DNA of 64,000 bases, taken from positions 22,026 through 86,025 of the forward strand of contig JANNOG010000032.1 in assembly GCA_031398915.1 (NCBI GenBank), given 5' to 3'. Source of the DNA: JANNOG01 sp031398915 (GTDB taxonomy: Bacteria > Actinomycetota > Actinomycetes > Actinomycetales > JBBAYJ01). The first letter of the stretch is position 1; each line of letters opens with the position of its first letter. Made by a program: the position numbers and the translations under genes. Shown one piece after another: positions 1 through 8,316 of the stretch. Below the pieces are notes generated by a model. That model did not search any database. It was given only the letters and a program-made list of their open reading frames with translations, and was not told the origin of the DNA.

Positions 1-1565
1 ATGGACTCTTCCGTCGCCTCGTCACCGTCGATCTCGCCGACGACCCGGCCTGCCGCCATGACGACTATCCGGTCGCTCAACCGCAGCAGTTCCAGCAGTT
101 CGGACGAGAACACCAGCACGCCCACGCCGGCGGCTGCCAGCGAGTCGATCAGCTGGTACAGCTCGGCCTTGGCGCCGACGTCGACGCCGCGTGTCGGTTC
201 GTCCAGCAGCAGCAGCTTGGGTTTGGTGGCCAGCCATTTGCCGATCACGACCTTCTGCTGGTTGCCGCCGGACAGCGCATCGGTGAGGGTCCTCGGCGAC
301 GGCACCCGGATCGACAGGCGGTCGATGGCATCGCGGGCAACCACCCGTTCGCGGGCGGAGTCGCTGATGCCGAGGCGAGCCGTGGCGGCCCACGTCGTCA
401 TCGTGACGTTGTCGTGGACGGTCGCGCCGAGGACCAGGCCCTGGCCCTTGCGATCCTCGGGCACGAAGCCGACACCAGCCGCGATGGCCTGACGGGCCGA
501 GCGCAGCCGGACCTCCTCGCCGTCGATCTGAATGCTCCCGCGGTGCGGAACCAGGCCGAACAGTGCCCGAGCCAGAGTGGAGCGGCCGGCACCGGCCTGA
601 CCGGCGACACCGACGACCTCGCCACGGCCGACGTCCAGGTCGACGTCGCGCAGTTTGGTGCTGGTCAGGCCTCTCACCCGCAGGACCGGCCCCCGCAGTA
701 TCGGCACCTGATCGGTGGTGGCCGGATCGCCACCCTCGGCCGGGCCGGGTGTGTCCCGCCGGATGCGTTCGAACACCGACGACAGCTCACGCCCGACCAT
801 CAGACTGACCAGCTGAGCCTCGTCGAGCGCCTCGATGGCGCGCTCGCCGACCAGGTGCCCGTCACGGAGCACCGCCACCCGGTCGCAGAGCTCGAAGTAC
901 TCGCGCAGCCGGTGGGTGATCAGTACCACCAGTGTTCCGTCGTCGCGCAGCGCGCGGACCAGTCCGAAGACCCGGGCGACCTGGGTCTCGGTCAGCGAGG
1001 CGGTCGGCTCGTCCAGGATGAGGACGTCGGGCCGCCGGCTGATCATCTTGCCGATGGCCACCATGTGTTGGGTGTTCAGTGCCAGAGCGCCCAGCCGGGC
1101 GCCGGGGGCGATGTCCAGGCCCAGGTCGTCGAGGATCTCCCTCGCCTGTCGGTGAGCCGCCTGCCATCGCACGACTCCGAGGCGGCGCGGCATTCGAGGG
1201 CCCAACAGGTTCTCGGTGACGCACATCTCGGGGTGGACCGCGACCTCCTGTGCGGTCAGGGCGACACCCGCCCTGAGTGCCGCGGCCGCCGAACTCCAGC
1301 GGACCTCCGCGCCTCGCAGCCGGATCGTGCCTGCGTCGGGGCTGTACCGCCCCGCGAGGATCTTCATCAGGGTCGACTTCCCGGAGCCGTTCTCGCCGGC
1401 CAGGCCCACGATCTCGCCGGCCCGCAGGGCGAGCGTCACCGAGCTCAGTGCCTGCACGCCCGGGAACCTCTTGTCGATCGCGTCCACCTCCACCAGGGGC
1501 AGGTTCGCCCTGATGGAGGTGACGAGCGATGTCGCCGATTCAGGCGTCGCTGGGTTCGTCGACAT
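1..1565 (-). CDS. Sugar/ribose-type ABC transporter ATP-binding protein (RbsA/MglA family), cut at the left window edge
   Basis: This is a tandem two-domain ATPase that would energise import of a sugar or small polar compound. My reverse-strand translation from the ATG at 1565 runs open to base 1, so the 3' end is missing. The first half has Walker A GENGSGKST and LILDEPTASL. The second half has the degenerate P-loop GQAGAGRST, the signature LSGGNQQKV and LLLLDEPTRGVD, which is the normal asymmetry of RbsA proteins. The start lies 13 bases after the stop of the binding-protein gene, so the two are co-transcribed. The permease probably lies off the window to the left. The substrate is unknown. 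Confidence 0.9.
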   Translation of the reverse strand, partial: MSTNPATPESATSLVTSIRANLPLVEVDAIDKRFPGVQALSSVTLALRAGEIVGLAGENGSGKSTLMKILAGRYSPDAGTIRLRGAEVRWSSAAAALRAGVALTAQEVAVHPEMCVTENLLGPRMPRRLGVVRWQAAHRQAREILDDLGLDIAPGARLGALALNTQHMVAIGKMISRRPDVLILDEPTASLTETQVARVFGLVRALRDDGTLVVLITHRLREYFELCDRVAVLRDGHLVGERAIEALDEAQLVSLMVGRELSSVFERIRRDTPGPAEGGDPATTDQVPILRGPVLRVRGLTSTKLRDVDLDVGRGEVVGVAGQAGAGRSTLARALFGLVPHRGSIQIDGEEVRLRSARQAIAAGVGFVPEDRKGQGLVLGATVHDNVTMTTWAATARLGISDSARERVVARDAIDRLSIRVPSPRTLTDALSGGNQQKVVIGKWLATKPKLLLLDEPTRGVDVGAKAELYQLIDSLAAAGVGVLVFSSELLELLRLSDRIVVMAAGRVVGEIDGDEATEES

Positions 1566-1578
1566 CACGGTGATCGCC

Positions 1579-2790
1579 CTAGGACTGTTCCGGGCAACCC
1601 GGGAGGTCGTCCCCCGGAACGAGGTTGTCCTCACCGGTCGAGATGAGATCCGGGTCCAGCAGCGACGTGTCCTCGCCCGCCCGGATGCTCTCCAGCAGGG
1701 CTTCGTTGCCCGGCGCCTCGGCGATGCTCTCGACGTCGTAGCACTTCGGCCACACCACGGTGACCGGCGGCGGATCGGTGTCCTCGCCGGTGACGTACGC
1801 GATCATCTGCTTGGTGATGATCTGACCCAGGACGACGGGCTGGAAGTCCCAGGACACGTCGAGGCGGCCCTGGGTGAGGGCGTCCACGCCGTCGGGGGCG
1901 AGGTTGTAGCCCGCGATCACCAGATCATCACGCACCCCGAGGGACTCGGCGGCCTGCGAACCACCGACCGACGTGGGGTCGTTGTACCCCGCGATGGCCA
2001 CTGTGTCCGGGTTGCTGAGCAGCGCCGGCTCGGCTGTGAGGCGGGCTCCGGCGACGTCGTCCGTGGCGTTCTGGTAGACGACGACCTCGAGGTTTCCGCC
2101 GCTGCACTCGGCGATGTTCTCTTCGAACTTCTCCTTGAGGAACTGCAGGCTGGGGATCGGCAGGCCGTAGTCGCCGTAGAGCACGGTGCCCCCGTCGGGG
2201 CGTGCTTCGCACAGGTACTCAGCGGCCTGCTTGGCCTGGAGCTCGCGACCGGCGACGACCGACGAGACGATGTCCGTATTGGCCACGTCGGTGTTGTCGA
2301 AGGTGAACACCGGGATCCCCGCCGCCGCGGCGCGGGAGATGGGGGCGCTTGCGGCGTTCTGGTCCACGGCCCAGACGCCCAGGGCGTCGACATCCTCCGC
2401 GATCAACTGGTCGATGTTGCTGATCATGGCGTCGACCGGATTCGTTCCACTGGCGCCGCCCCACTCGAGCACGATGGTCTCGGCACCGGCCGCCTCCGCT
2501 TCGGCCTTGACGGCCTCCAGCACGGCGCAGATGGTCGGGTTGGCACAGTTGGTCACGGCGACGAAGCCGATGGTGAGGCCCTCGCCGGGCAGGGCGGCGT
2601 CGGGTGCTGGAGCATTCGGGTCGCTGGATTCGGCGGCGGGAGCCGCGGCCGAGTCCGGCGCCGGGTCGGCCGAGGTGTCGGAGTCGCCCGAGCCACAGGC
2701 GGCGAGGGCGATCATGAGACCGATGCAGACGGGTGCTGTGACAGAGCGGGACGCACCGGCGAGCCGGCGACGGCGGGGGTGGGTGGTCAT
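1579..2790 (-). CDS. Periplasmic-binding-protein-type lipoprotein of the sugar ABC transporter (Peripla_BP_4)
   Basis: A 403-residue extracytoplasmic solute receptor. It has a basic N-terminus, a hydrophobic stretch and a lipobox ending LAAC near residue 32, then an acidic Ala/Asp/Ser linker. The mature part has the two-lobe RbsB-like pattern: GLTIGFVAVTN at the start, GVWAVDQNA and PVFTFDN in lobe 1, and IAGYND and VIAGYN in lobe 2. A good ribosome site (GGAGGAA, 7 bases before the ATG) supports the start. It heads the operon with the ATPase and is divergent from the amidohydrolase at 2966. That layout suggests, but does not prove, uptake of the compound the hydrolase degrades. Confidence 0.9.
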   Translation of the reverse strand: MTTHPRRRRLAGASRSVTAPVCIGLMIALAACGSGDSDTSADPAPDSAAAPAAESSDPNAPAPDAALPGEGLTIGFVAVTNCANPTICAVLEAVKAEAEAAGAETIVLEWGGASGTNPVDAMISNIDQLIAEDVDALGVWAVDQNAASAPISRAAAAGIPVFTFDNTDVANTDIVSSVVAGRELQAKQAAEYLCEARPDGGTVLYGDYGLPIPSLQFLKEKFEENIAECSGGNLEVVVYQNATDDVAGARLTAEPALLSNPDTVAIAGYNDPTSVGGSQAAESLGVRDDLVIAGYNLAPDGVDALTQGRLDVSWDFQPVVLGQIITKQMIAYVTGEDTDPPPVTVVWPKCYDVESIAEAPGNEALLESIRAGEDTSLLDPDLISTGEDNLVPGDDLPGCPEQS

Positions 2791-2898
2791 GACGTCTTCC
2801 TCCAGTGCCCCGTTACGACGTTGTGGGGGCGCGTCACCATTAATCGCTCAGACAGGCCGCCTGGAAATATCTCGGATCACACAACTTCAGTGATTATT

Positions 2899-2914
2899 TT
2901 GTCTTCTACGACAA
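2899..2914. promoter_or_regulatory. Inverted repeat in the divergent promoter region, candidate operator
   Basis: TTGTC, six bases (TTCTAC), then GACAA form a perfect dyad in the 175-base divergent region between the binding-protein gene (start 2790) and the amidohydrolase (start 2966). The surrounding DNA is locally A+T-rich. The symmetry and position fit a regulator site serving one or both genes. Which protein binds it (the PucR or LysR regulator nearby, or another) is unknown. Confidence 0.4.
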
Positions 2915-2965
2915 CGCAGGGTGTGTCACAGTGCACATCCCGACCCTCGATGACGAGAGAAGGAC

Positions 2966-4399
2966 ATGGTGACCGTCGATCGCTCGGACCACGATCCCGC
3001 CGCCCCGGCGACGCTCGACGCCCTGCAGCGCTCCGTAGGCGACGCCGATCGTCGAATCCTGGTCCGCGGTGCGACCGTGTTGTCGATGGACCCAGAGGTG
3101 GGGGACTTCGCCTGCGCCGATGTGCTGGTCCGGGGCCGTCACATAGCAGCGGTCGGGCCGGAGGTCGGCGCGCTGGCGGGCGAGGGTGCGATCGTGGTCG
3201 ACGCCTCGGGGATGATCGTGATGCCGGGTATGCACGACACGCATCGCCACTGTTGGCAGGGCCAACTCCGTCGCCTCATCGCGGGGGCGGACCTTGCCGA
3301 GTACATCGCCACGGTCCACCTCAACATCGGCCCGCACTACCTTCCCGAAGACGTCTACGCGGGCGGGCTCATCTCGGCTCTCGGCGCCCTCGATTCGGGC
3401 GTCACGTCAGTTCTGGACTTCTCGCACAATTCTCGCTCCGATCGGCACTCCGACGCCGCGCTGCAGGCGTCCGCCGACGCGGGGATCCGCACCGTCCACG
3501 CCTACGGGCCGCCTCTGGTCGGTGAGTGGGATCGGCAGTGGCCGCAGGACGTGCTGCGGCTCCAGGCCACGTACTCCGGCCACTCGCACCCGCTGACGAC
3601 GATGCGGCTGGCCGTCTACGGGTCGACGGACCTGGGCGGCCCGACCGTCGCGCTCACGCCTGAGACCGTGTCGTTCGCTCGCGGTCTGGGCATCGGCATC
3701 GTGGCGGACGCCGTGTTCGGGCCGGTGGCGTCGGACATGGTCGTCCAGTTGGGCCGTGCCGGGTTGCTGGGCCCCGACGTCACCCTGATCCACTGCACCG
3801 GGATCAGCGACGAGGCGTGGGACCTGATCGCCGAGTCCGGGACCCAGGTGTCGTTGTGTCCCACCTCCGATCCGCAGGTGGGCTGCATGTCGGCTGTCCC
3901 CCCGATCCAGCGGGCGCTCGACCACGGGGTGCGACCGGGGTTGTCGGTGGACGTCGAATGCTGCCTGAGTACGAGCATGTTCGCCCAGATGCAGGCGGTG
4001 TACACGATTCAGCGGATGGGTGTGTTCAGCCGTCGATTCGACGGTGCCCCCGCTCCCGCGCCGCTGTCCATCCGCGAGACGTTGCTGATGGCCACCGCAT
4101 ACGGGGCCAGCGTCAACGGTCTGGGCGACACCGTCGGGACCCTCACCCCCGGCAAGGAGGCCGACCTCGTGTTCATCGATGCCGAGGACTGGAACACGAC
4201 ACCGCTCAATCACGCGATGGGCACGGTCGTCCTGGGTGCAGACACCCGCAACGTCGACTCGGTCTTCGTGGCGGGTGACGCTCGCAAGTGGCGGGGCACG
4301 ATGGTGGGTCACGACCTCGCCGCCGTGCGTGCGACGGTCGCGGCCTCCCGCGACAGGTTGCTGGCTGCGAGCGGCCTCGATCTGGGGATTTTTCGCTGA
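2966..4399 (+). CDS. Metal-dependent amidohydrolase, TRZ/ATZ (cytosine deaminase-like) family
   Basis: A 477-residue cytosolic hydrolase or deaminase of the amidohydrolase superfamily, which removes amino or similar groups from heterocycles. The composite domain comes first (ILVRGATVLSMDP) and its C-terminal part returns at TPGKEADLVFID. The beta-barrel shows H93-x-H95 (HDTHRH), H276 (LIHCTG) and D329 (LSVDVE). I find no histidine in the expected strand-5 segment (about 241-250, GIGIVADAV), so one usual metal ligand seems missing or displaced. A purine-rich site (GAGAGAAGGA) just before the ATG supports the start; GTG at 2969 is an alternative. Neighbours suggest a transported heterocyclic or ureide substrate, but this is inference. 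Confidence 0.82.
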   Translation: MVTVDRSDHDPAAPATLDALQRSVGDADRRILVRGATVLSMDPEVGDFACADVLVRGRHIAAVGPEVGALAGEGAIVVDASGMIVMPGMHDTHRHCWQGQLRRLIAGADLAEYIATVHLNIGPHYLPEDVYAGGLISALGALDSGVTSVLDFSHNSRSDRHSDAALQASADAGIRTVHAYGPPLVGEWDRQWPQDVLRLQATYSGHSHPLTTMRLAVYGSTDLGGPTVALTPETVSFARGLGIGIVADAVFGPVASDMVVQLGRAGLLGPDVTLIHCTGISDEAWDLIAESGTQVSLCPTSDPQVGCMSAVPPIQRALDHGVRPGLSVDVECCLSTSMFAQMQAVYTIQRMGVFSRRFDGAPAPAPLSIRETLLMATAYGASVNGLGDTVGTLTPGKEADLVFIDAEDWNTTPLNHAMGTVVLGADTRNVDSVFVAGDARKWRGTMVGHDLAAVRATVAASRDRLLAASGLDLGIFR

Positions 4400-4441
4400 C
4401 GACCGGCCGGGCAGGCCAGGCGTTCCCGCGGCTCGGCCGGG

Positions 4442-4471
4442 CACGCGCGGGCCGGACACGCGCGGGCCGGG
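4442..4471. repeat. Two 15-bp tandem repeats in a convergent intergenic gap
   Basis: The unit CACGCGCGGGCCGGA/G occurs at 4442-4456 and 4457-4471, in the 85-base G+C-rich gap between the convergent amidohydrolase and PucR genes. It can form G+C-rich hairpins and may help end transcription. No U-rich tract follows in either direction. Confidence 0.5.
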
Positions 4472-4484
4472 CAGAGGCGGCGGG

Positions 4485-6212
4485 CTAGGGGACGTCGAGC
4501 AGCTTGAGGCTGAGCCGTGCCACGGTGGCGCGCAAGAGGTCCTCGGGTGAGCGCAGGTCGACGTCACACAGTGTCTCGATCTTGCGGAGTCGGTACTTGA
4601 CGGTGTTCTGGTGGACGCACAGCACGTCCGCCGCTGTCTGCAGGTTGCAGCCGTTGTCCAGGTATGCAGCCAACGTCCGCACCAGGGAGCCGTCACCCTT
4701 CGCGTCATGGCGTAGCGCAGGGCCGAGGACCTGGTGCCCCAGGGCGACCAGGTGGTCGGGTCGGTCGGTGTTGAGGAACAACCCCAGAACCCCCAGGTCG
4801 TCGATTGCCAAGGTCGCCCCGCGACCCATGCGGCGCATCACCTGGATGCACCGCAACGCCTCGTCGTGGGAGGTTCGGCAGCCGAGCGGATCGCGCGCCG
4901 CATTGCCTATCCCGACGACCACCGCGACCCCGCGCGCGCTCTGCTCGACCCGCCGTCGGGCCTCGTCGGCAGCGCCCCGGCACGCCTCCAGCGGGGTGGG
5001 CAACGACCCCGTGGCGACGATTGCGGTCAGCATGTCGCCCAGCTGACTGAACACTGCCCCGGGTAGCCGTTCGCGCAGCACGCTCGCCGCCACCGTCAGC
5101 GCCCGATCGCGGCGTCGATCGCTGTCCTCTCCGGACGGCTCGACCACGACGAGGACGAGCACCCGATGGTCGTCGGTGAGGGTGAGGCCGTAGTGCGACG
5201 CGCGGTCGCGCAGCCTCGCCTCGTCGAGGTGGCCGTGCAGCAGGTCGTTGATGAAGTCCGAGTGCAGCCGCTGCTCCGTCGCCCGGGCCACGCGTTCCTT
5301 GGCCACATGCACCGCCAGGACGGTCGCCCCGTGCTCGATCGCCCGCCGATCCAGGTCATGGGAGTGGGAATCGACGTCCGCGACGGCGACGTGGCCCACC
5401 ACCTCGGCGCCGACCCGGATCGTGCTCACCATCATCTGCGTGGCCGGCAGGTGCGGATCGGGTGGCGGTTGAGACGTGGCCACCACGGCCCCGAGCGGGT
5501 CCGTGATGCTGGTCGGGCGGCCGAGGAGTTGTGCCAGCACCTGGGCCACTGCGGCGAAGTCCGCACCGGCCATCACCGCGTCGGTGAGCTTCAGATGGAT
5601 GTCGTGGGCTCGCTCCAGCACCGAGCGTTGGTGCTCCAGCTGATCGTTGGACTGGCGGAGTTGGGCGATGGTGGCCTGTTGGTCGTCCAGTAGCAGCGTC
5701 AGGCGCAGGGCGAGGGCCGCCTGTAGTGCCAATGTCTCCATGACGGCCAACTCGTGCGCCTCGAACGTCCGTGGCGCGCGTGAGTAGCCGTTGAGCACGC
5801 CGACCGCCCGGTTGCGGAACAGCATGGGCACGGAGACCAGTGAGCCGAAACCGAAGCCCTCCGCCAATGCCCGCCACGGCTCGTACGACGGATCGGCCAA
5901 CGCGTCCTCGAGGACGACGGTTCGGCCCTCCCGTAGCGCACGGCTGGTCGGCGAGGCGAGGAACGATGCATCCCGATAGGGGACCCGGAAGATGCCGTCG
6001 AGCAACTCCTCGTAGCGGGCCGGGAAGTTGAAGGCCCCGGCCAGGTGGATGCGGCTGCCGTCCTTGTCCAGCAGCAGGATCCCGCAGAAGTCGAACGCGC
6101 CCAGTCGCGAGATCACCTCGGCGATGAGATCGAACGTCTCCTTGAGTGGTCGCTCGTCGGCGATCGATTCGAGTACCTCGTCGACGATGGAGACGCCGCT
6201 GCCGTCCGTCAT
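4485..6212 (-). CDS. GAF-domain PucR/CdaR-family transcriptional regulator
   Basis: A 575-residue cytoplasmic regulator. Residues about 20-165 resemble a GAF sensor domain (ISRLGAFDFCGILLLD to VGVLNGYSRAP). A helical linker around 180-215 follows. The middle, about 290-460, resembles the GGDEF-like CdaR core. Residues about 515-555 form the PucR C-terminal helix-turn-helix (CNLQTAADVLCVHQNTVKYR). Such proteins sense a metabolite and control purine, ureide or sugar-acid catabolism. It is convergent with the amidohydrolase and divergent from the LysR gene, so either could be a target. The ligand cannot be read from the sequence. Confidence 0.88.
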   Translation of the reverse strand: MTDGSGVSIVDEVLESIADERPLKETFDLIAEVISRLGAFDFCGILLLDKDGSRIHLAGAFNFPARYEELLDGIFRVPYRDASFLASPTSRALREGRTVVLEDALADPSYEPWRALAEGFGFGSLVSVPMLFRNRAVGVLNGYSRAPRTFEAHELAVMETLALQAALALRLTLLLDDQQATIAQLRQSNDQLEHQRSVLERAHDIHLKLTDAVMAGADFAAVAQVLAQLLGRPTSITDPLGAVVATSQPPPDPHLPATQMMVSTIRVGAEVVGHVAVADVDSHSHDLDRRAIEHGATVLAVHVAKERVARATEQRLHSDFINDLLHGHLDEARLRDRASHYGLTLTDDHRVLVLVVVEPSGEDSDRRRDRALTVAASVLRERLPGAVFSQLGDMLTAIVATGSLPTPLEACRGAADEARRRVEQSARGVAVVVGIGNAARDPLGCRTSHDEALRCIQVMRRMGRGATLAIDDLGVLGLFLNTDRPDHLVALGHQVLGPALRHDAKGDGSLVRTLAAYLDNGCNLQTAADVLCVHQNTVKYRLRKIETLCDVDLRSPEDLLRATVARLSLKLLDVP

Positions 6213-6259
6213 GCGCCGACGCTAGTGGCCGTTGTCGCATCGGCCAACAGATCCCATGG

Positions 6260-6281
6260 TCGATGTCTGTATGGACAGCGA
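6260..6281. promoter_or_regulatory. 22-bp imperfect inverted repeat between pucR-like and lysR-like genes, candidate operator
   Basis: TCGATGTC - TGTATG - GACAGCGA has 8-base arms with one mismatch and an inner TGTC-N6-GACA. It lies in the 118-base divergent region between start codons at 6212 and 6331. A LysR-type autoregulatory site or a PucR site would be expected here. Assignment to either is inference. Confidence 0.4.
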
Positions 6282-6330
6282 CAAGCCGGGTGCGCGATCG
6301 TGAGCGAGTCCCGAGTCGCGAGGAGTTGCC

Positions 6331-7329
6331 GTGGTCGATGCCGTGGTCCGTCCCGTCGGTCGTCCCGCGGTCCATCCCGTCGTGGCGACCGCAGCCCCTG
6401 CCGTCCTCGACATCGACGACCTGCGCCTGCTGGTCGTCCTGGCCGACGAACTGCACTTCGGGCGCGCCGCCGAGCGGGTGCACCTGAGCCAGCCGGGCCT
6501 CAGCTATCGGGTCAAGCGGATGGAGGACCTGCTGGGGTACGAGTTGTTCTCGCGGGTTCGCCGAAACATCGAGCTGACGCCACCGGGGATGGCCGTCGTG
6601 CAGGGCGCTCACCGGGTGTTGAGCGAGGCCAGGCGGATGGTCGACGAGGGCGAGCGAATCGCCCGGGGCGAGGTCGCGACCCTGCGCGTCGGGTTCGTCG
6701 CCACCGCCGTCTACACCCTCGTACCCCGAGTGCTCCGGCTGGTCCGGGTCCGTCACCCCGACCTGCACCTGATCGTCGACGAGCTCAAGACGGCTGTCCA
6801 GGTGCGCCAGCTGCAGGGCGGTCAGCTGGACATCGGGCTGGTCCACCTGCCCATCGCCGCCGCCGACCTGACGACCGTGCCGGCATCGGTCGACCAGGTG
6901 GGCCTCGCGCTGCCCTCGGACCATCCGTTGGTCGCACGCCGGATGATCGACATCGCCAGCCTGGCCGGCGAACCGATCGTCCTGTTTCCGCGGGACCTCG
7001 AACCCGACACCTACGACCGCTACGTCGGCGCCTGCGTCGCAGCCGGCTTCGCCCCCACCGTGGCCCAGCACGCGAGCGGCTTGCAGACCATCCTCGGCAT
7101 GGTCGCCTCCGGCGCCGGGATCGCCTTCGTCGCCGGCTCGGTGGCCCGCAACCTGTCTCGGACCGGAGTCGAGTTCCGACCGTTGAGCGGAGCGGCCCCC
7201 GTGCTGACCAGTGGTCCGGCGTGGCGCCACCCGGTCGCGAAGCCGGCAGTCCTGCTGGTCAGGGAGGCCATCCTGGAGGTGGCCGAACAGATCCGGGCAG
7301 AGGAGGAGGATCGCCCCATCGATCAATGA
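6331..7329 (+). CDS. LysR-family transcriptional regulator
   Basis: A 332-residue DNA-binding regulator. The winged helix-turn-helix is at about residues 28-85 (LHFGRAAERVHLSQPGLSY, then the helix RVKRMEDLLG). The effector domain follows at about 115-310, opening with LRVGFVATA and with a second lobe around VGLALPSDHPL. The first ~25 residues are an unusual extension. GTG at 6331 is preceded by GAGGAG at suitable spacing, so the extension is probably real. The gene reads toward the oxidoreductase at 7432, its likely target, and is divergent from the PucR regulator. Confidence 0.92.
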   Translation: MVDAVVRPVGRPAVHPVVATAAPAVLDIDDLRLLVVLADELHFGRAAERVHLSQPGLSYRVKRMEDLLGYELFSRVRRNIELTPPGMAVVQGAHRVLSEARRMVDEGERIARGEVATLRVGFVATAVYTLVPRVLRLVRVRHPDLHLIVDELKTAVQVRQLQGGQLDIGLVHLPIAAADLTTVPASVDQVGLALPSDHPLVARRMIDIASLAGEPIVLFPRDLEPDTYDRYVGACVAAGFAPTVAQHASGLQTILGMVASGAGIAFVAGSVARNLSRTGVEFRPLSGAAPVLTSGPAWRHPVAKPAVLLVREAILEVAEQIRAEEEDRPIDQ

Positions 7330-7431
7330 AGCCTATGAGTGGTGCCACATTCTCTATTGGACTGATCGAACCCGGCCTGGTGAGACTCCGTCCATGGAAC
7401 TGACTCCCTGCCACCGCCCCGGCAGCCGCAG

Positions 7432-8316
7432 ATGACCGCCGCCGCTCCACCCGTGGTCAGCGTCATCGGCCTCGGCGCCATGGGGTCCCGGCTCGCGGCC
7501 AACCTCCTCGCCGACGGATACCGGGTGCACGTGCACAACCGGACACCCGCCGCAACCGCCCCGCTGGTCGCTCGAGGGGCCACGGCCGCCCCCTCTCCTC
7601 GTCAGTCGGTGACGGAGGCCGACGTGGTTCTCGTGTCCGTGACCGACGACACCGCTTCGCGCGAGGTCTGGACCGACCCGCTCGACGGGGTGTTGGCGGG
7701 CCTGCGGCCCGGCAGCGTGGCCGTCGAATGCAGCACCGTGAGTCCGCCGTGGGTTCGCGAGCTGGCCGCACAGGCGGCCGCGGCCGGGGTGAGGTTCGTC
7801 GAGGCACCGATGATCGGCACTCGCCCGCAGGTCGAGGCGAGGGCCTTGGTCCACCTGGTCGCGGGGGAGGCGGACGCCCTCGACGGGGTTCGCGCCGTCC
7901 TCTCGGTCAGCGCCGCGCGCCTGCATGCCTGCGCTGAGGTGGGGTCCGGCGCGACGCTCAAGCTCGTGGTCAACGCCCTGTTGGCGACCCAGGTGGCCAC
8001 GCTCGCCGAGCTGTTGGGGGTGGCCGAGCGCACCGGCCTCGACCCCGGAGCCACCCTGGAGCTCCTGACCAGCCTGCCGGTGGCGAGCCCGGCGGTCGCG
8101 CGCGCCGGGGCCGCCATGATCGGTCGATCCTTCAGTCCCAACTTCCCGGTGGACCTCGTCGTCAAGGACCTCGGCTATCTGGCAGAACTGGCGACCGGTG
8201 TCGGAGGCCGGGTACCGATGACTGAGAGCGCGCTGGCCGGCTTCACCGAGGCCTCGGCGTCGGGCCACGGACAGCAGGACCTGACGGCCGTCGCCGTGTC
8301 CTTCCTCAACCCCTGA
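7432..8316 (+). CDS. NAD(P)-dependent oxidoreductase, 3-hydroxyisobutyrate dehydrogenase / beta-hydroxyacid dehydrogenase family
   Basis: A 294-residue soluble dehydrogenase. The Rossmann fingerprint is GLGAMG (13-18). The substrate loop is EAPMIGT (124-130), where the family usually has DAPVSGG. The catalytic Lys is K177, with N181 in GSGATLKLVVNALL. Length matches the family (~290). The substrate is a short 3-hydroxy acid or related compound and is unassigned. The gene follows the LysR gene by 102 bases on the same strand. Its end overlaps the convergent glutamate dehydrogenase stop by 11 bases. Confidence 0.88.
   Translation: MTAAAPPVVSVIGLGAMGSRLAANLLADGYRVHVHNRTPAATAPLVARGATAAPSPRQSVTEADVVLVSVTDDTASREVWTDPLDGVLAGLRPGSVAVECSTVSPPWVRELAAQAAAAGVRFVEAPMIGTRPQVEARALVHLVAGEADALDGVRAVLSVSAARLHACAEVGSGATLKLVVNALLATQVATLAELLGVAERTGLDPGATLELLTSLPVASPAVARAGAAMIGRSFSPNFPVDLVVKDLGYLAELATGVGGRVPMTESALAGFTEASASGHGQQDLTAVAVSFLNP

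Noticed and set aside
1216..3525. 769-codon plus-strand open frame
   Set aside because: It runs antisense through the ABC binding-protein gene and across the divergent promoter into the amidohydrolase. Its translation is Arg/Gly/Asp-rich with no family features; high G+C content explains it.
5356..7326. 656-codon minus-strand open frame across pucR and lysR genes
   Set aside because: It is antisense to lysR and out of frame with pucR; low-complexity translation without motifs.
8306..8316. Frameshift or truncation at the convergent 11-base overlap of the dehydrogenase genes
   Set aside because: Both proteins end normally for their families; short convergent overlaps occur several times in this window.
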